This document shows, piece after piece, positions 12,120 through 25,079 of a stretch of 64,000 nucleotides of DNA. The notes under the pieces are model-generated. The model did not search any database. It was not told the origin of the DNA and saw nothing but the letters and a program-made list of their open reading frames with translations. Origin of the DNA: Rhynchosporium graminicola. Lineage: Eukaryota; Ascomycota; Leotiomycetes; Helotiales; Ploettnerulaceae. Each line of letters opens with the position of its first letter. The stretch's first letter is position 1. A program made the translations under genes and the position numbers. The stretch lies in the NCBI GenBank assembly GCA_900074885.1, contig FJUW01000007.1, positions 1,507,609 through 1,571,608 on the forward strand. Direction: 5' to 3'.

Positions 12120-14110
12120 TATAATCGTCTTATAGTAAGGAATTAATACCGGTTTCTTAGATAGTCTATCTATTATTACGAAAGCTATATCGTAACCTCC
12201 CTCGTCTAGTAGTAACTCAGTGAAATCTATAGTTAGGTATTAGTAAGGGCATGCAGGAATAAGTAGGGAGTAGAGAAAGCTAGGAGTCTTATCTCTCTTC
12301 GCTTTTATATAGATATAACTATAATTTGCGATATACCTAGTAATATCTATAGTTATACCCTTCTAATAGTAGCTTTATCTAAGAAGTAGCTTAACCTTCG
12401 AGTTACCTGCGTATACTACTTAAGGTTAAGCGTAGATATAACGAATTAGCGCTATTCGTAGCTCAGGGGGTTCGGTAGGGACTTCTAATTATCTTTTATA
12501 GAATAGTTTACTATTTAATAGTTAGTAGTTAGAATAGTTATATTTCGCCTTATTATAAAGTAACTCTAACTCTAGCGACTCCTTATTTACTAAGAAGACT
12601 CAGTCGATAATATTATAGTTTTCGATATCGTAAGTAAGTATAGAGGTAGCGTTAGGGGCTTCCCTTACGAGAAATTCTTCCTCTATAAGTAAGTCGACTA
12701 ATAAACTGGGATTATAAGTTTCCTCTTATGAAATAGTTTTAGAAGTAGCGATAGAAGAGATCTTGACTAGCTGATCTAATAGTAAGCTATAGACTTCTTT
12801 AACGCAATCGAATTCAGCTATTTAAGAGGACTAGCCGAGTTCCTAGAGTACTTCCGAGCTGATTTTATTATTTAGGATTAGCTATTAGTTCCGAAGTGCA
12901 CGCTTCCTAGCTTCTAGTAGTAATAGGTCCTAATCTCGTCGTAATAGCGTATTAGCTAGAGTATTTATAACTCCTGTTTAGTATATAATCTTAAAGTGGA
13001 ATTAAGCGAAGAATTTAGATTATCTCGCTTACTATACGTTAAGATCCTTAGTTATTATAAAATACTCTAAGGTATAGTAATTAGTATAGACGTAAATAGT
13101 TTTTTATACTCTAAGTAGCTTAGGCTTATACTATTAGAAGGAGCGAAAGATAGTAAGGAGCTCCTTATCGTAGATCAGGTAATTTAGCTCTATATCGATT
13201 ATTATTTTAGAGAAGAAACCGACCGGATAGAATATTCTATCTTCTTAAAGTTATAAGAGTATACTAGCTACTACCTTATCCGAAGAGTCGGTTTCGAGTC
13301 TAGTCTACTTAAATAGGTCGTAATAATATAAGATAGGTGCTATTTATAAAGCATGCTGTAGACGCTCTTATGCTTCCTTATAAGCTCTACCGAAGTGAAA
13401 AGAGACGTCTTTTCTAGTTAGTAATATAAGTAGTTAGTAGATATTACTATAGTTTTTAATAAAGTGTTAGTAGAAGTTATAAAACCCTAGGTAGCTCTAT
13501 ACGCTGCGAACGTTATTAGTATACTCCTAGTTCTTAATAACCTTAATCTTCTCGGGATCAACTTTAATTCTATTAATACTAATAATAAATCTAAGAAACT
13601 TCGTACCAGTAACGCCGAATTTAGACTTCTTAATATCGGCTTAAAAGCTATAGACTTATAGAATCCCGAGAATCTTTTATACGTAGATATCGTGCTCTAC
13701 CTCTAAGTCTGAATAGATTAAGATATCGTCTAAGTACGCTAAGTAGAAGTCGTCTAAGTGCTCTATTAATATATTATTAATAAAACGCTAAAAAGTAGCT
13801 AGCTTATTTATAAGGCCGAAGGGAAGTACCTTATACTTATATACCCTATATCGAGTGCGAAAGGTAGTTAAATCTTCAGAATCTTTTAATATGCGGATTT
13901 TATAAAACGCCTATTAAATATCGACCTTTATAAAGATTTTCGCTTTAGAGATTCGTACTATTATCTTATCGATTAATAGAATAGGGTATAGGTCCTTCTA
14001 AGTAAGCTTATTTAGCTTCTGAAAGTTAATATAAAATCGTAGCTTATTACTCGCTTTTTTAGCTATTAGGATTAGTATAGCCTAAAGAGCATTAGATAGT
14101 ACGATAAAGC
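12120..14110 (-). pseudogene. Gypsy pol remnant: reverse transcriptase, RNase H, integrase
   Basis: The RT core is clear at about 13,690-14,110: VLPFGLINKL (fingers/palm) followed by AYLDDILIYS-type catalytic sequence. RNase H is expected at about 13,000-13,400, but I saw only weak traces. An integrase segment with GGYDIAFVIDRLSKK lies near 12,150-12,240. In-frame TAG/TAA codons at former Gln positions make it non-functional. Confidence 0.8.
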
Positions 14111-16899
14111 TTTTATAGAGGTTCTTAGTAATATATCGTTTAGCCTCTGCTAAGTACTTATCCGGTATCCTTCGAAGTAGTTCGGTAGTTAAGGTATTAT
14201 CTCCTATAAGCTTAATCTTATAATCTACTATTAGTTATCTCTTAGCTAAATCGTTAGAGGCTCTCGCGGAGAAGAGATCTTCAAATTCCTTCTACTTAGT
14301 AGGGAGTCTTTCCTTAATTATCTTATTATTCTTACGATATTTTACTTTCCTAGCTTTATTAGTAATAAGACCTTCGTTAAGAGCGTATAATTCGATAGTA
14401 TCTGCTACTTAAGTACTTTCACGATACTGAATTTTATCTTAGATTTCTTTTAAAGAAGTAATAAATACCTTAGAGCTATTACTCTTATTTCAGTATTTCT
14501 AGTTTAAATAGAAGTTATATATAGTAGTAGCTAAGATCTAGTTAATATCGGTTTTATAAGGTAAATCTCTTGCCTCTCGACGTGCTTACTTATCGATCTA
14601 GTGCTATTTAGTTACTTTATAGGTAATATCGTCCTCTCGGGAACCGGGATCACAAGTCTAGAAGAGGTTATTAGCTAACTCGTGACTTGCTAATAGCTTA
14701 TTTATAGCTTATATACTATACTTCTATTCTCTTATAAATACTAATAAGCGACTTTCTTTTACTTTCTTAACTAGCGCTAGTCGAGAAGCTTATACGCTAG
14801 TAACTTCTTAGTCTATTAGAGTATCTTATCGCTCTTAATTAAGTTAATATCATTAGCTTACTACTTTATCGCTTAGAGGTAATAGTAGCTCTAGTCTTTT
14901 ATTATAGTAATATACTAGTAGTATATCTATCAGCTACTCTAAACAGTTCTTATAGCGATAATTAAAGTTTTATTTAAGTTCGTAATATTCTAAGAATTTA
15001 CGTCCTATTAGTATATTATTACTCTCTGAATTAGTAATTAGGAAAGGGAAGTTAACTCGACGATAGTTAATAGTAAGAATAAGGAGAATTACGTAAGTAA
15101 TAGCGATACTAGCCTTTCTATTATAGCTAGTAGGGATAATAGGTTTCGGGAGAGTAAGGAAATTAATACCTAAGAGATCACGAAGTTTAAGAGCGACTAA
15201 GGTATATAGGGCTCTAAAGATATTTACTCTACTATCGATATATACTTCTGTTTTAATAAATAATCTGTTTCTTCCTAATTCTATAGTAACTAGGAATTAT
15301 TTCCTTCTAATAAGAGAACGGAAATCAGTATTTAAGTCTTTCTATAGATCGAGGCATTAGCTATAAGGTGAGACTATTCTATAGCTTAGTAGTTTCCTAA
15401 TAGCTTATCGATTTCTACTAGGGAAGAGATATTAGTATTATTATTATTATCCTCCTCTGCGCTATATATAGTAGCGATATCCTCTATAGTCTAGCCGGTT
15501 ATCTTAGCGATTTTTATAGCGTTAGGATAATCCCGAGCCTAATAACTATCCTTCTTATAGATATAGTAAGTATCAGTAGTAGTAGCAGTACGAGGTACTC
15601 GTAAACCGGGACTATAAGTATTAGCTCGTAAGATAGTCTTAGGAGCAAATCGTATGTTTTTAGCTATATAATCGTTAATCTAGGAACTGCTCTTAATAGT
15701 ATATTCAGTACTAAAGTAAGTCTCTCTCTTAAGAATACCCGGGACCTTAACTAGAATAGTAATAGCAGTAGCTTTCTTATTAAGGTTCTGCTTAGTAGCG
15801 ATATTTCTAAACTTATAATCGCTAATAGTAAGGAACTCGTCAAGGGTAGTATAGTTATAGTTTATCTTGTACTTCCGAGTAGTAATAGTATACTCTAAAG
15901 CAGAGGAGAGCTTATTATAGAAGTCGCCGAACTATTATTCCTTAGGAATCTTACTAGTAGTAGCGAAATTAATAAACTAGACTCGGAATTAGTTATAAGT
16001 TATAGTATTAGTTATAATAAGACGTTTATAGGAAGCTTTAGCTTTCTGAACGCAGTTATAATTAAAGAAACACTAGTCGAGAGCAGCTAAGATATTAGTA
16101 GTATCTTTGAATTCGGTATTATCTATATACTAAAGAATAATAATCTTAGCCTCGCTTCTAGTGCTCTTAAAGTAAGCTTTGATTTAAGTAGCGCTAGTAC
16201 GGAAATTACTAGAGGACTCTTCGATAAAGATCTTTATATCTATCTTCTAAGTATCGTACTTAATCTTACTCTTATAGTTAGTAAAGATAAGACGGGAGTA
16301 ACGAATCTTATAGGTATCGATAGGGGCGATAGCTTAATTAATCTTTAGAAAGTAGTAATTAATAGGTAGCTAGAGGTCTGCAGTAAGAGCGCAGGCTTAA
16401 TAAGTAGTAGTATTATCTCTAGCTCTAGTAGTCTTACTAGTAGTAACTAGATTAGTAATCTATTTTATTTATATAGCGTTAAAGGTAAGTATTTCTACTA
16501 TAATAACTAATAGAGTACTTTCTCTAGTAATAGGAGTAAGAGTAGCAGATTTAGTCTCTAAGATAAGAGAGATTAATAGTAATATAAGTAGAAGTATAGT
16601 AGTAGCGTCGATAGTTAAGGTTAACTTTAGAGGCTTTAGGGACTCGGGCTAAGGTCGTCTGCTTCCTCGAAGTTATTATTAATAGACCTTGAATCGGTTT
16701 CTTCCTTAATAGTATTACTCTTAATAGTATCTCTAATAGTATCTTCTGCTAGCGCGCTTCCTCTTATCTTCTGTTCGGGGAACCCGAGTCTATCTAGTAT
16801 AAAGAGCTCTCGAGTGCTTCAGCGTAGTTATATATAAGAGGGCCCGCTATAGCTAGAAAACGCGCTTTGTGAAAATTGAGGGTGGAAATCGGCCGAAGG

Positions 16900-17350
16900 T
16901 CAGAATAACAGAATAATAGGTGATCAATTTGACTTGCTTTATTTGCTTGCTTGAAGAGAGCTAACTACAGGAGAGATTCTAGCTACTTATATAGCTATGT
17001 GAGCTCTCTAGAATATTCTATACTACGTAATACAGAACTCCATAGAAGAAGACACGTATACCGTAGAATCATACTACGTCAGTAGTACGTCAGTAGAAAC
17101 CTCTAGAAGTACGATATACGTACTAGAGAGTAGTAGAACTCTATCGAGAACCTTCATAGTAACTCTAATAGAGTATGCAGGGTACAGGCTGCTGACAAGG
17201 TACAGGGTGTAGGTGCCAGGTACAACAAGGTACATGGGCAAGGTACTGAACCAGGTACTAAGACCATGTACTGACAAGGTACAGGGTGTGTATGCCAATG
17301 CAGGCAAAACTAACCAAGGTACTAGTAAACTGACCAAGGTACTGGTTACA
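16900..17350. repeat. GGTAC-rich low-complexity island spared from RIP
   Basis: Between about 17,160 and 17,345 the motif GGTAC recurs about nine times with variable spacers (AAGGTACAGGGTGT, CCAGGTACAA, CAAGGTACTG). CpA and TpG are common here, unlike the flanks. A minus-strand frame of 87 codons (17,074-17,337) is open, probably only because of the repeats. The part from 16,900 resembles an LTR or leader sequence, but no partner was found. Confidence 0.55.
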
Positions 17351-17922
17351 AATCCAACACGCTTAAGAGGGACCTAAAGCTTAATAGTAACTTATTTAAG
17401 AGAGTGAAGATTAATATAGCGCGAGAGTAAGTATATTCTTAAAGTCCCTTAGTAGAGTATATATTTAAAGTATTAGGAAGTTACTAATTAGGTTTATTTT
17501 AGATTCCTTTTACGAGTTCACTTTACTTCGGCTATCGAGTTCTCTTCTTATAGGTGTATATAGAGTTAGAATCGTAGGAGGGAGCTTCGCAGAGGTTATA
17601 GAAGTTCGTAGAAGTCGCGATATTAGGAGGGTTTAAGGTTAAGGATACGTAAAGCTAAGTATAAGGCTAAGGGCGTAAAAAATATCGCAATAGAGTTTTT
17701 TAGTGGAATTATACTATAAAAGTAATACTAATTAAGAGAGGGAGTTTAGCTTTCTCTGAAACACTTTACTTCTAAGGTATAGAAGTAGATAGCGCGTATA
17801 GTTGAAGTTATCAAGTATAAGTAGGGTAGAAGTCGTAGAAGTCGTACTAAGAAGGTAGTACTAGCTTTAAGGCTTCTAAATAGATATTACTACTTCTTAG
17901 TAAGGTAATAGATCTTTTCTTA

Positions 17923-18138
17923 TATTATAGTAGGGTACAAGAGGTAATAACGGCTTGTATTCGCCCTTAAGGGTACGCCTAGTAAAGAGAAGAAAAGATA
18001 AGGAGAAGAGGTTCTACTCTCGACTCCTTCTTTGAGGTATAGCCGTAGGGCTATACTGACTAATCTGCCGCGGCTGCCAAGGCTCGCTTACCCCCTCGTG
18101 CCTTGGGGCCTGAGGCTCCTCACGTACAGGTCGTGACA
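17923..18138 (-). repeat. 5' LTR of the minus-strand Gypsy element
   Basis: 216-bp partner of 10,888-11,103. Its outer terminus (minus-strand TGTCACGACC) is intact. Confidence 0.92.
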
Positions 18139-18143
18139 CGTAT

Positions 18144-20117
18144 ACGATAATATCAGGCTTATTAACTAGCTAAGATTATATTTTCTAAAGCTTATAGACG
18201 ATTTCGAGCTATCGCAGGTTAGTAGTAAAAGTAATAAAGAGTATAAGTCGTCCGAAAAAGCGTACTATAGCTATAGAATCTTGAAATAGTTATTATATAA
18301 AACGATCGCTTCTAACGAAAGAAGAAGGAAGAATAAACTAATACTTATAATCTATAGAGTCGCTATCGGCCCTAATAAGCGTATCCGTAAGACCATTATA
18401 TATATCCGCACGTATATTATATTAATACCTCTTTATCTATTCTAAGCGAGTAATATAATAAGCGATATAGATATTAATAATATATTATTAAAATATGCAG
18501 TTCGTACGGAAAAAGTTTAGGGTTTAATAGGCCTATTAGAAGAGCTAGAACTTATAAAATAGCTATTAATTTAAGCGTTTTATAATTCGATCTCGATCGT
18601 AGATCCGTAAAGACTAATACTACTCTAGCTTACTATAAGGAAAGAGTAATAGATAACTTAATAGAAATTATATCAGATTCGTAATATATACTTAATATAA
18701 ATATAGTTTATTATAATAAGGTTTTCGGACTATAAGTATAATATCGCGAAAGCTAGCCTTATTAAACTTATCCCGGATAATTCCTATAACTTTATTTATA
18801 ACCGGAAGATTCTTATATCTTTTATTAGCCCTAATCTATATTACTAGTCGTATTTATAAGCTAAGAACGATCTGAAAATTATTATCTTATACTTATAATC
18901 GCTCTCGGGCGGTCCGATATATAGCTATAAATAGATTATTAGTAATAACCATCTTATATAAGTCGCGTAGAACTATAGTATTAAGAGAATCGTAATATAT
19001 AAGTCGGATATTAATTACGTAATTAGAGTTATAGAAAAATAACTAAGTAAAGATAAGTATTATTCGCGGACTAGGAATTAAGAGCCCTTATAAGTAATAT
19101 AGCTCCCTATAAGCTATAAAGGTAGTTAATCTATAGTTAAGATTAATACGATCTTCTTTACTAGTATTTATAAATATAAAAGAAAGAGTAGTATTATATT
19201 AGCGTATATTCTACCGAAACAATTAACTTTACGGATCCATGCTATTAAATAACTTTCGTAAAGCGTCCGGCATTTCTCGTAATAGCTCTATATAAATAGC
19301 CTCCTTATTATAATAGAGCTCGTATTTACCCTTAGCTCTTACTTTATCGATCTAGTAGAGTGTAGCGCACTTAGTATACTAATAATCTATCTAACTAATA
19401 TCTTACGGACTTATAATAGCGAAAACAGATCGAAATCCATACGGAATAGCTTATCTTAGAGTAAGTACTACTAGGGCAAGTACTACTAGAGCAAGTACTA
19501 CTAGAGTAAGTACTACTAGAGCAGGTACTACTAGGGCAGGTATAAGCTATAAAGGAGGCTCTTCCGGAGGTAAAGAAGATAAAGAAGGTAATTAATTAAG
19601 TTAAGTAGCTATATCGGCCTCGATTTATTCACGCGTTCGTCAGCGGCGCTTTACAGGTCGAGAAGCAGCTAGAAGGCTTATAATAGACGCGCTATAGGTC
19701 CGCCGAGGAGTATTAAGATCGACTTCTTTAAGTTGCTACTAGGAAAGCGCTTAATCTGCTTACTTATTATCAGTTTCGGACCGGAAGCTAGAAGAATAGA
19801 TATACGTTATACTTAAAACACGTCTTATATCGCGTACTTATACGATTCGTTCGAAAGTTACTAATAAGCTGATTCTACATATAGTTCGAATACTATTCAG
19901 GAGGAGAAGACTCTATTAGTAGAGGGCATGAAAAAAACGGATAATAAGGGCTTGTAAACGAAATATACGAACGTTAAGTAGCCCGGAAATATTTAATATT
20001 CCTCTTTTTCGGCTATGCACCCGCTAAGGCGCGTCACGCTGAGATGCAGCTAATTATAGCGTTTCACGTGACCCGGTTTTTTAACTAGTGATCCACAAAT
20101 AGCTTAATGTTATATAG
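18144..20117 (+). pseudogene. RIP-degraded block, right half, unidentified protein remnant
   Basis: One plus-strand frame (about 18,700-19,400) gives a protein-like sequence when RIP stops are ignored, including FSDYKYNIAKASLIKLI and LSGGPIYSYKQIISNNH. The SGGP segment faintly recalls fungal proteins linked to RecQ-type telomere helicases, but this is a weak resemblance. The unmutated end (about 20,010-20,112) keeps CpA. The block is the continuation of 9,601-10,887 before the Gypsy insertion. Confidence 0.3.
19462..19536 (+). repeat. Five tandem copies of a 15-bp unit
   Basis: Five units of the form YARGTACTACTAGRG follow each other exactly in phase (19,462, 19,477, 19,492, 19,507, 19,522). 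Fifteen bases is five codons, so it may be a former coding repeat. Variation is limited to C/T and A/G. Confidence 0.9.
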
Positions 20118-20322
20118 TGTTGGTATCACTCTGTCGTAGTACGTACAGTCAAGTAATCTGCGTGAGCCAAAGTATAGTGATAATAGTAGTAGTATTATCT
20201 GTTATATCGTAGCTGTCTTTCCTAGGTAGTCGAGACTCCGGAAGGGAGATATATCTAGCCGGCTAAACCCCGGTACAGATACTCGACTAACACGTGACTA
20301 TAGACCAACATATGGACTAATA
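20118..20322 (-). repeat. 3' LTR of the Copia element
   Basis: 205 bp, paired with 26,153-26,357. A palindromic CACGTG and the run GGCTAAACCCCGG survive in both. Confidence 0.93.
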
Positions 20323-20559
20323 CTAGGAGTACTTTAAAGTAGCTCCAAACTATCTACTTCTCCGTATAAAAGCAATGCTTTTTGCCTTCTAATAAGAGTA
20401 GTACTATAGTACTACTCGTGCAGAAGTATTATATAGTATATAGGTTTCCACGTGATCAGGTCTAAAGATTCTGCTTAAAAGATAACTAAACTAAACGCCT
20501 CATAGGCTCTCTTCCGGCTTCAAGTTATCCAAATTCCCTCTATCTACCTATTCTATAGG

Positions 20560-23030
20560 CTTAATAACTAATTGATTTATATATAATAGCTCCTTCAGAG
20601 CTCTATTGCAATTTATCTTAGTTATCGCATCCGCAGAGTTATCTAGCCCTGCTACCTAAATTACCTCCGATATCTCCTTTCTTTCGTACGCCTAACGTAG
20701 ATATATAAGGTTAATTATTAATCTCTTCTCTCTTATAGTATTAAGTCGTACTACGTAGTCATATAAAGACTTAGAGTCGGTAATCATAACTAAAGGTAGT
20801 ACTATGATCTCTATAATCTGTTTAATAGTAGTCTTAATAGCACTAGCTATATCAAAACCTTCTGATATAGCGTATAGTTCAGAGGCTAGTACAGATCTAG
20901 TAACTCTCTTATAGCATACCGAAGACTAGTGAATAACGTTTGCCTTATTATACTTATCTATGAGTACGCAGACGTAGCTAATTTAAGAGTAGAAGTCTTT
21001 TAAATTAGTAAATAAACTATCGGCAAATACGACGAGTTTCAGAGACTTCTTATTCAATTTAACGTATCGGAGACCTTTACTATAGTTAAGCTTTTACTAT
21101 AAGATTCTCTTATTTAAGAGCTTAAAGTCTTTCTCTATCGGATTCATAGTTTATATAGCAAAAGAGACGTTAAACGATACTTCCGGCTAAGAAATAGTTA
21201 CTAAGTATAAACCTCTAGCTCTCTAGGCGGTAAATTACTCGATTTAGGTAAGACCTTATCGTATACCTCTATAGGAGTTAGTAAGATTAACTAGTTCTTT
21301 CTTAACTATTCTTAGTATCTTATCGTACGATTATTAAGATAGTCGAATAGAGCCGTTAGTTTCTAAGGTAATATAACCTCTATTAAAGTCAATTAAGTAT
21401 AAAGTAGTTAATTGCTCTCTCTTATTCGACTTAAATCCAGCCTTCTATAGCTCTTTTTCTTCTGCGTCTATAAAAGTCTTATTACCGACGAAGAAGGTAT
21501 CGTTAATCTGAAGACTAAGAGCTCCTATACTAGCTTCATTACCTGAAACAGATAGTAGGCACGTATCGAACGTCGATAGTACTATATAGAGTTTCTTAAC
21601 CTTATATCTATAGTATATACCGAACTAATAGTTCGCTGACTCTAGTATACTATATATAGGCCTAACGCACCGCAAAAACTAAGATAGCTAAGTCAAAATC
21701 TCCTTTAGAGAGCGCACGAAGAAGTCACGTATTAGGTATAATATAGACTAAGTATAAGCTTATACAATATCATAGCTATATACCTTAAACTCAAGGTATA
21801 TAACTACGTACACTAGTAGTAGTCGTTAGCTAACTCGTTAAATAGTCGGTAACATAGTAAGTACTTAGTTCTTTCCAGAGTCGTTATATACTTATATAAC
21901 TAGTCTAGACTTCTCGTAGGCTTTCTATATACCCTTAAATTTAGTCTAGTCGATAAATTTAGCGTTAAAAACCCTAGCTCCGGCTAGTAATTCGTCTTTA
22001 TGAACTAATTCAAAGATCCCTATAGCGATTAGACCGTTAATCTCCTTACGTCTTAACGTAGCATATTAAGGTTCTACTACTAGGGAACTAATAAATAATT
22101 CGTTATCGTCTCTGAATCGAATTAGCTTTCGTCGATCTCGATAAAGTTACTTCTTTAGTACTAGTATAAGTCGATTTGACTTAGTAGTACTAAGTAATAG
22201 TAAGAGTATAATTTCAGGTAAAATACTCTCTAGTTCGTCAGAATCGATCTCTTCTTCGTACTATAGTTTAATCGATATAGAGCGAAAGGTCGTTAGTCTA
22301 CTATCGATTTCTATTACGTAGTTCTCTCCGTCTATAGAAATAAGTAGCTAAGGTCTATCCCAGAAGCCTTTCTCTCTCTAAACTAGTACTAGAGAGTTCA
22401 ATAGAAGGTCTTTTACTACTATAGAACTTAGTCTATTCCGAGTATTTAGGGCGTTATTAACTTGCTGACGACTTCGTAGTTTGCGAATCTCTTCTATAGC
22501 CTTATAGAGTACAGCAGCTCGTTAGGAGACTAATAGTAAAGGGGCGTCTATCTCTACTATTCTGGGGTATACTCTAAATACTAGTAAAATAGATATAATT
22601 CTATTAAGTCCAGAAATATAATTAATTACGTGGAATACTATCTATAGTGCTATATCTTAACTAAGGTACGGCAACTCCTTCCGAATTATTATATAAGCTC
22701 TCTTCAGACGGCTATAGTATCTCTCTATCTTACTAATAGAGTAGTAAGCCTCTATAGGTATAACTTTAACTATAGAACCCTCTATCTTAGTACTCTATAT
22801 AAATTCTTTTGACTTAAATTATATACCTGCGTCTATAACGATAAAATCAGATAGTCTAAGGTAAGTATCTATCTATACCTGCTTAAATCAGTTCTATACG
22901 TGCTCTGCAGATATATTAGTAAGAAAACCTCTATTCTAGAAAGTAGTACCTTAATCGACTATATATAAGACTTATCGACCGTCTAGTTATATAATATCGA
23001 TCACGACTTCGTAATTAAAGTATATATTAT
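20560..23030 (-). pseudogene. Copia pol remnant: integrase, reverse transcriptase, RNase H
   Basis: A single minus-strand frame can be followed for over 1.5 kb through RIP stops. It shows an integrase tail with EAYYSISKIERYYSRLKRAY, an RT start with ELVHKDELLAGARVFNAKF, and the palm with QINDTFFVGNK. Sequence after the palm (ITLETNGSIRLS) is typical of this fungal Copia group. It cannot be functional as it stands. Confidence 0.8.
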
Positions 23031-24797
23031 CGGTATTATAGAGCTTGAACTTGAATCTGCCTAGTGATCTTCCGTATAGCTAGTAGTACTTATAGAGCTT
23101 AATAAGCTCCTTTAGTACCCCTGAGTTATACTCGTAACCGGCTTATTATAGTAAATCTTCTAGCTTTCTTACTAAGAGGTATCCGAATCGGTAGTAAAGT
23201 CGATATAAATCCGTCTTCGTAAGTACTCTTATATTTAACTAGAAACACTCTATAATATACGTCTTAAGTGATTCCTTCTAAAGTAAGAAGAAGTAGCCGA
23301 ATCTCCGTACTACTAGTATATCTCCTTATAGCGTAATAAGTACGTTACGAAGATTATCTAATATAACCCTGAGCTTATCTATATCATCTAAATAGAGTAG
23401 AAACGGGGTATCTATAGCTATAACCTCAAATTAGATCTTTCTAATTAGAGAAAGTATAATTACTATATCAATAGAAGTAGCTTTACTAATACTGAATTTG
23501 ACGTTTATTCCACGGGAAGGTAAGAGTTCAGTCTTATATAGAGCCTTATAGGCTTCGTATTAACCTTTACCTATTATAGATACCTTTACTACTCTAGTAT
23601 TAATTATAATTCCATGGAAAACTAACGAATTATATCAGGGGCTACTTATTATCATCTCTAGGGTCCGGTCCTCTTCCGTGGCTTCTTCAGCAGTATCTAT
23701 TAGGTACTTAAAAGCCGTATTTACTAGGGTTTCTATTATTAGCTATGCGGCTTCTACTGAGATAGGTCCTATAGAAGTCATAAATAGAGCTTCCGGCTTT
23801 TCGTCGTCGGAATCGTAGTCTATATCGCTCCCGGCTTCGCATAAGGTAAAAGCAGTAGCTATATATTCGTCTTCTATACTTTCGTACTCTATAACGTATT
23901 ATCTATATGCTTTCTTAAAGACTCTTCTAAAGTTACTTTTAAACTTAGAAGAGTTCTTCGCCTTAAACTTCTCCTTAGCCTTCTCTCTTTCTTCCACTAT
24001 ATAGTCGAAGGATATATGATCTGTAGTATTATATACTTAGCACTTCTTAGCGTTACCTTCCTTATCTAGCGTATTTATCTTCTTCTCTCCTTATATTCTG
24101 AATCGCCTTTTACTATCTCTCTTCTCTTTCTCTTCGTATACTTATCCTTTATCGGAATCGCTTCGAAATTTTCGATTAGTATAGAAAGTAGTACTAGTTG
24201 CAGGGTATACGTGTTCGTAGTTAACGATAGAGGTTCTAATAGAAGTAATCGTCTCTTCAGTAGAAGTTATAAGTTAAGCTAGAGTAATCTAGTAGGCTTC
24301 CGAGCTTTAGCAAGTAGTAATAATCTTATTTATAACGAACTTCTTATAGCGTAATTCAAAGGGTATACTATAACGTAGCTCTCTAATCTACGTAGAGAGT
24401 ATATTAAAGCACTCTGAAGTTATCTTTCTAGGGTTCTTTTCCTTAATCGATTTAAGAGTAAGAAGATTCCATATAGTCAGAGAAGATCTACTAAACTCCT
24501 TGCTCTTAAACTAATCTATTATATTCTTTAGTATAGTATCGAATTTGATAATTAGAGAGGTTCTAGGGATACTATTCAGACCGTAATAGTAGTATTAGAG
24601 AGTAGCGCCTTTCAGTATTAATAGAAACGCTTTACTATACTCCTCCGGTAGAATCTCAGCTCTTAAGTAGGTATCGTAGAATATTCTAACCTTACTACTG
24701 AAGCTATCTCTATCTCCCTTGAATTTTATATCTTCTGGAAATATATAGGAGAAGCTAGCGATCTCCTTTCTATACGACTTCTCCTTCTCCTTCTATA

Positions 24798-25079
24798 CTA
24801 TATTATAGTACTCTCCCTCTCCTCCTCTAGCTCCTTAGTAGCTATCTCCTCCTCCTCCTCCTCCTCCTTAGTAGCTTTCTCCTCCTTAGTAGCTATCTCC
24901 TCCTTAGTAGCTTCCTTCTCCTCTAGCTCCTTCTCCTCCACTCCCCGCATTCTTCGGTATACGCTTTCTATAGTATTACTACTCTTCTCTATTCTAGTCA
25001 GAGGAGGTCTCTTTATATTACTATACTCCTTCGGTAGAATCTCGGTCTTATTATAGAGGTTCGTAGTGTTCTTTATCAA
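24798..25079 (-). pseudogene. Copia gag fragment with Glu/Lys-rich low-complexity run
   Basis: The longest open piece of this element (93 codons) carries a repeated TKEEIATKEEKATKEE pattern. The pattern comes from a CTC/CTT-rich microsatellite on the plus strand (about 24,780-24,950). It lies where gag should be. The repeat lacks RIP targets, which may be why the frame stayed open. Confidence 0.6.

Larger units (their letters stand above)
10888..18138 (-). mobile_element. Ty3/Gypsy retrotransposon, full length, RIP-degraded
   Basis: Two 216-bp LTRs (10,888-11,103 and 17,923-18,138) and a perfect 5-bp target duplication CGTAT (10,883-10,887 and 18,139-18,143) define a 7,251-bp element. On the minus strand pol runs RT then integrase, the Gypsy order. 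RT lies near 13,690-14,110 (VLPFGLINKLATF, then HLDDFYLAYLDDIL). Integrase lies near 12,120-12,245 (AFVIDRLSKKPVLIP). Polypurine tract and hairpin are at 11,104-11,139. All frames are broken by RIP-type stops. About 1 kb between the gag start and the 5' LTR contains a less mutated island (16,900-17,350). Confidence 0.92.

Noticed and set aside
17074..17337. 87-codon minus-strand frame, hydrophobic
   Set aside because: It is the translation of GGTAC-type repeats within a transposon leader; no signal peptide or family pattern beyond what the repeat forces.
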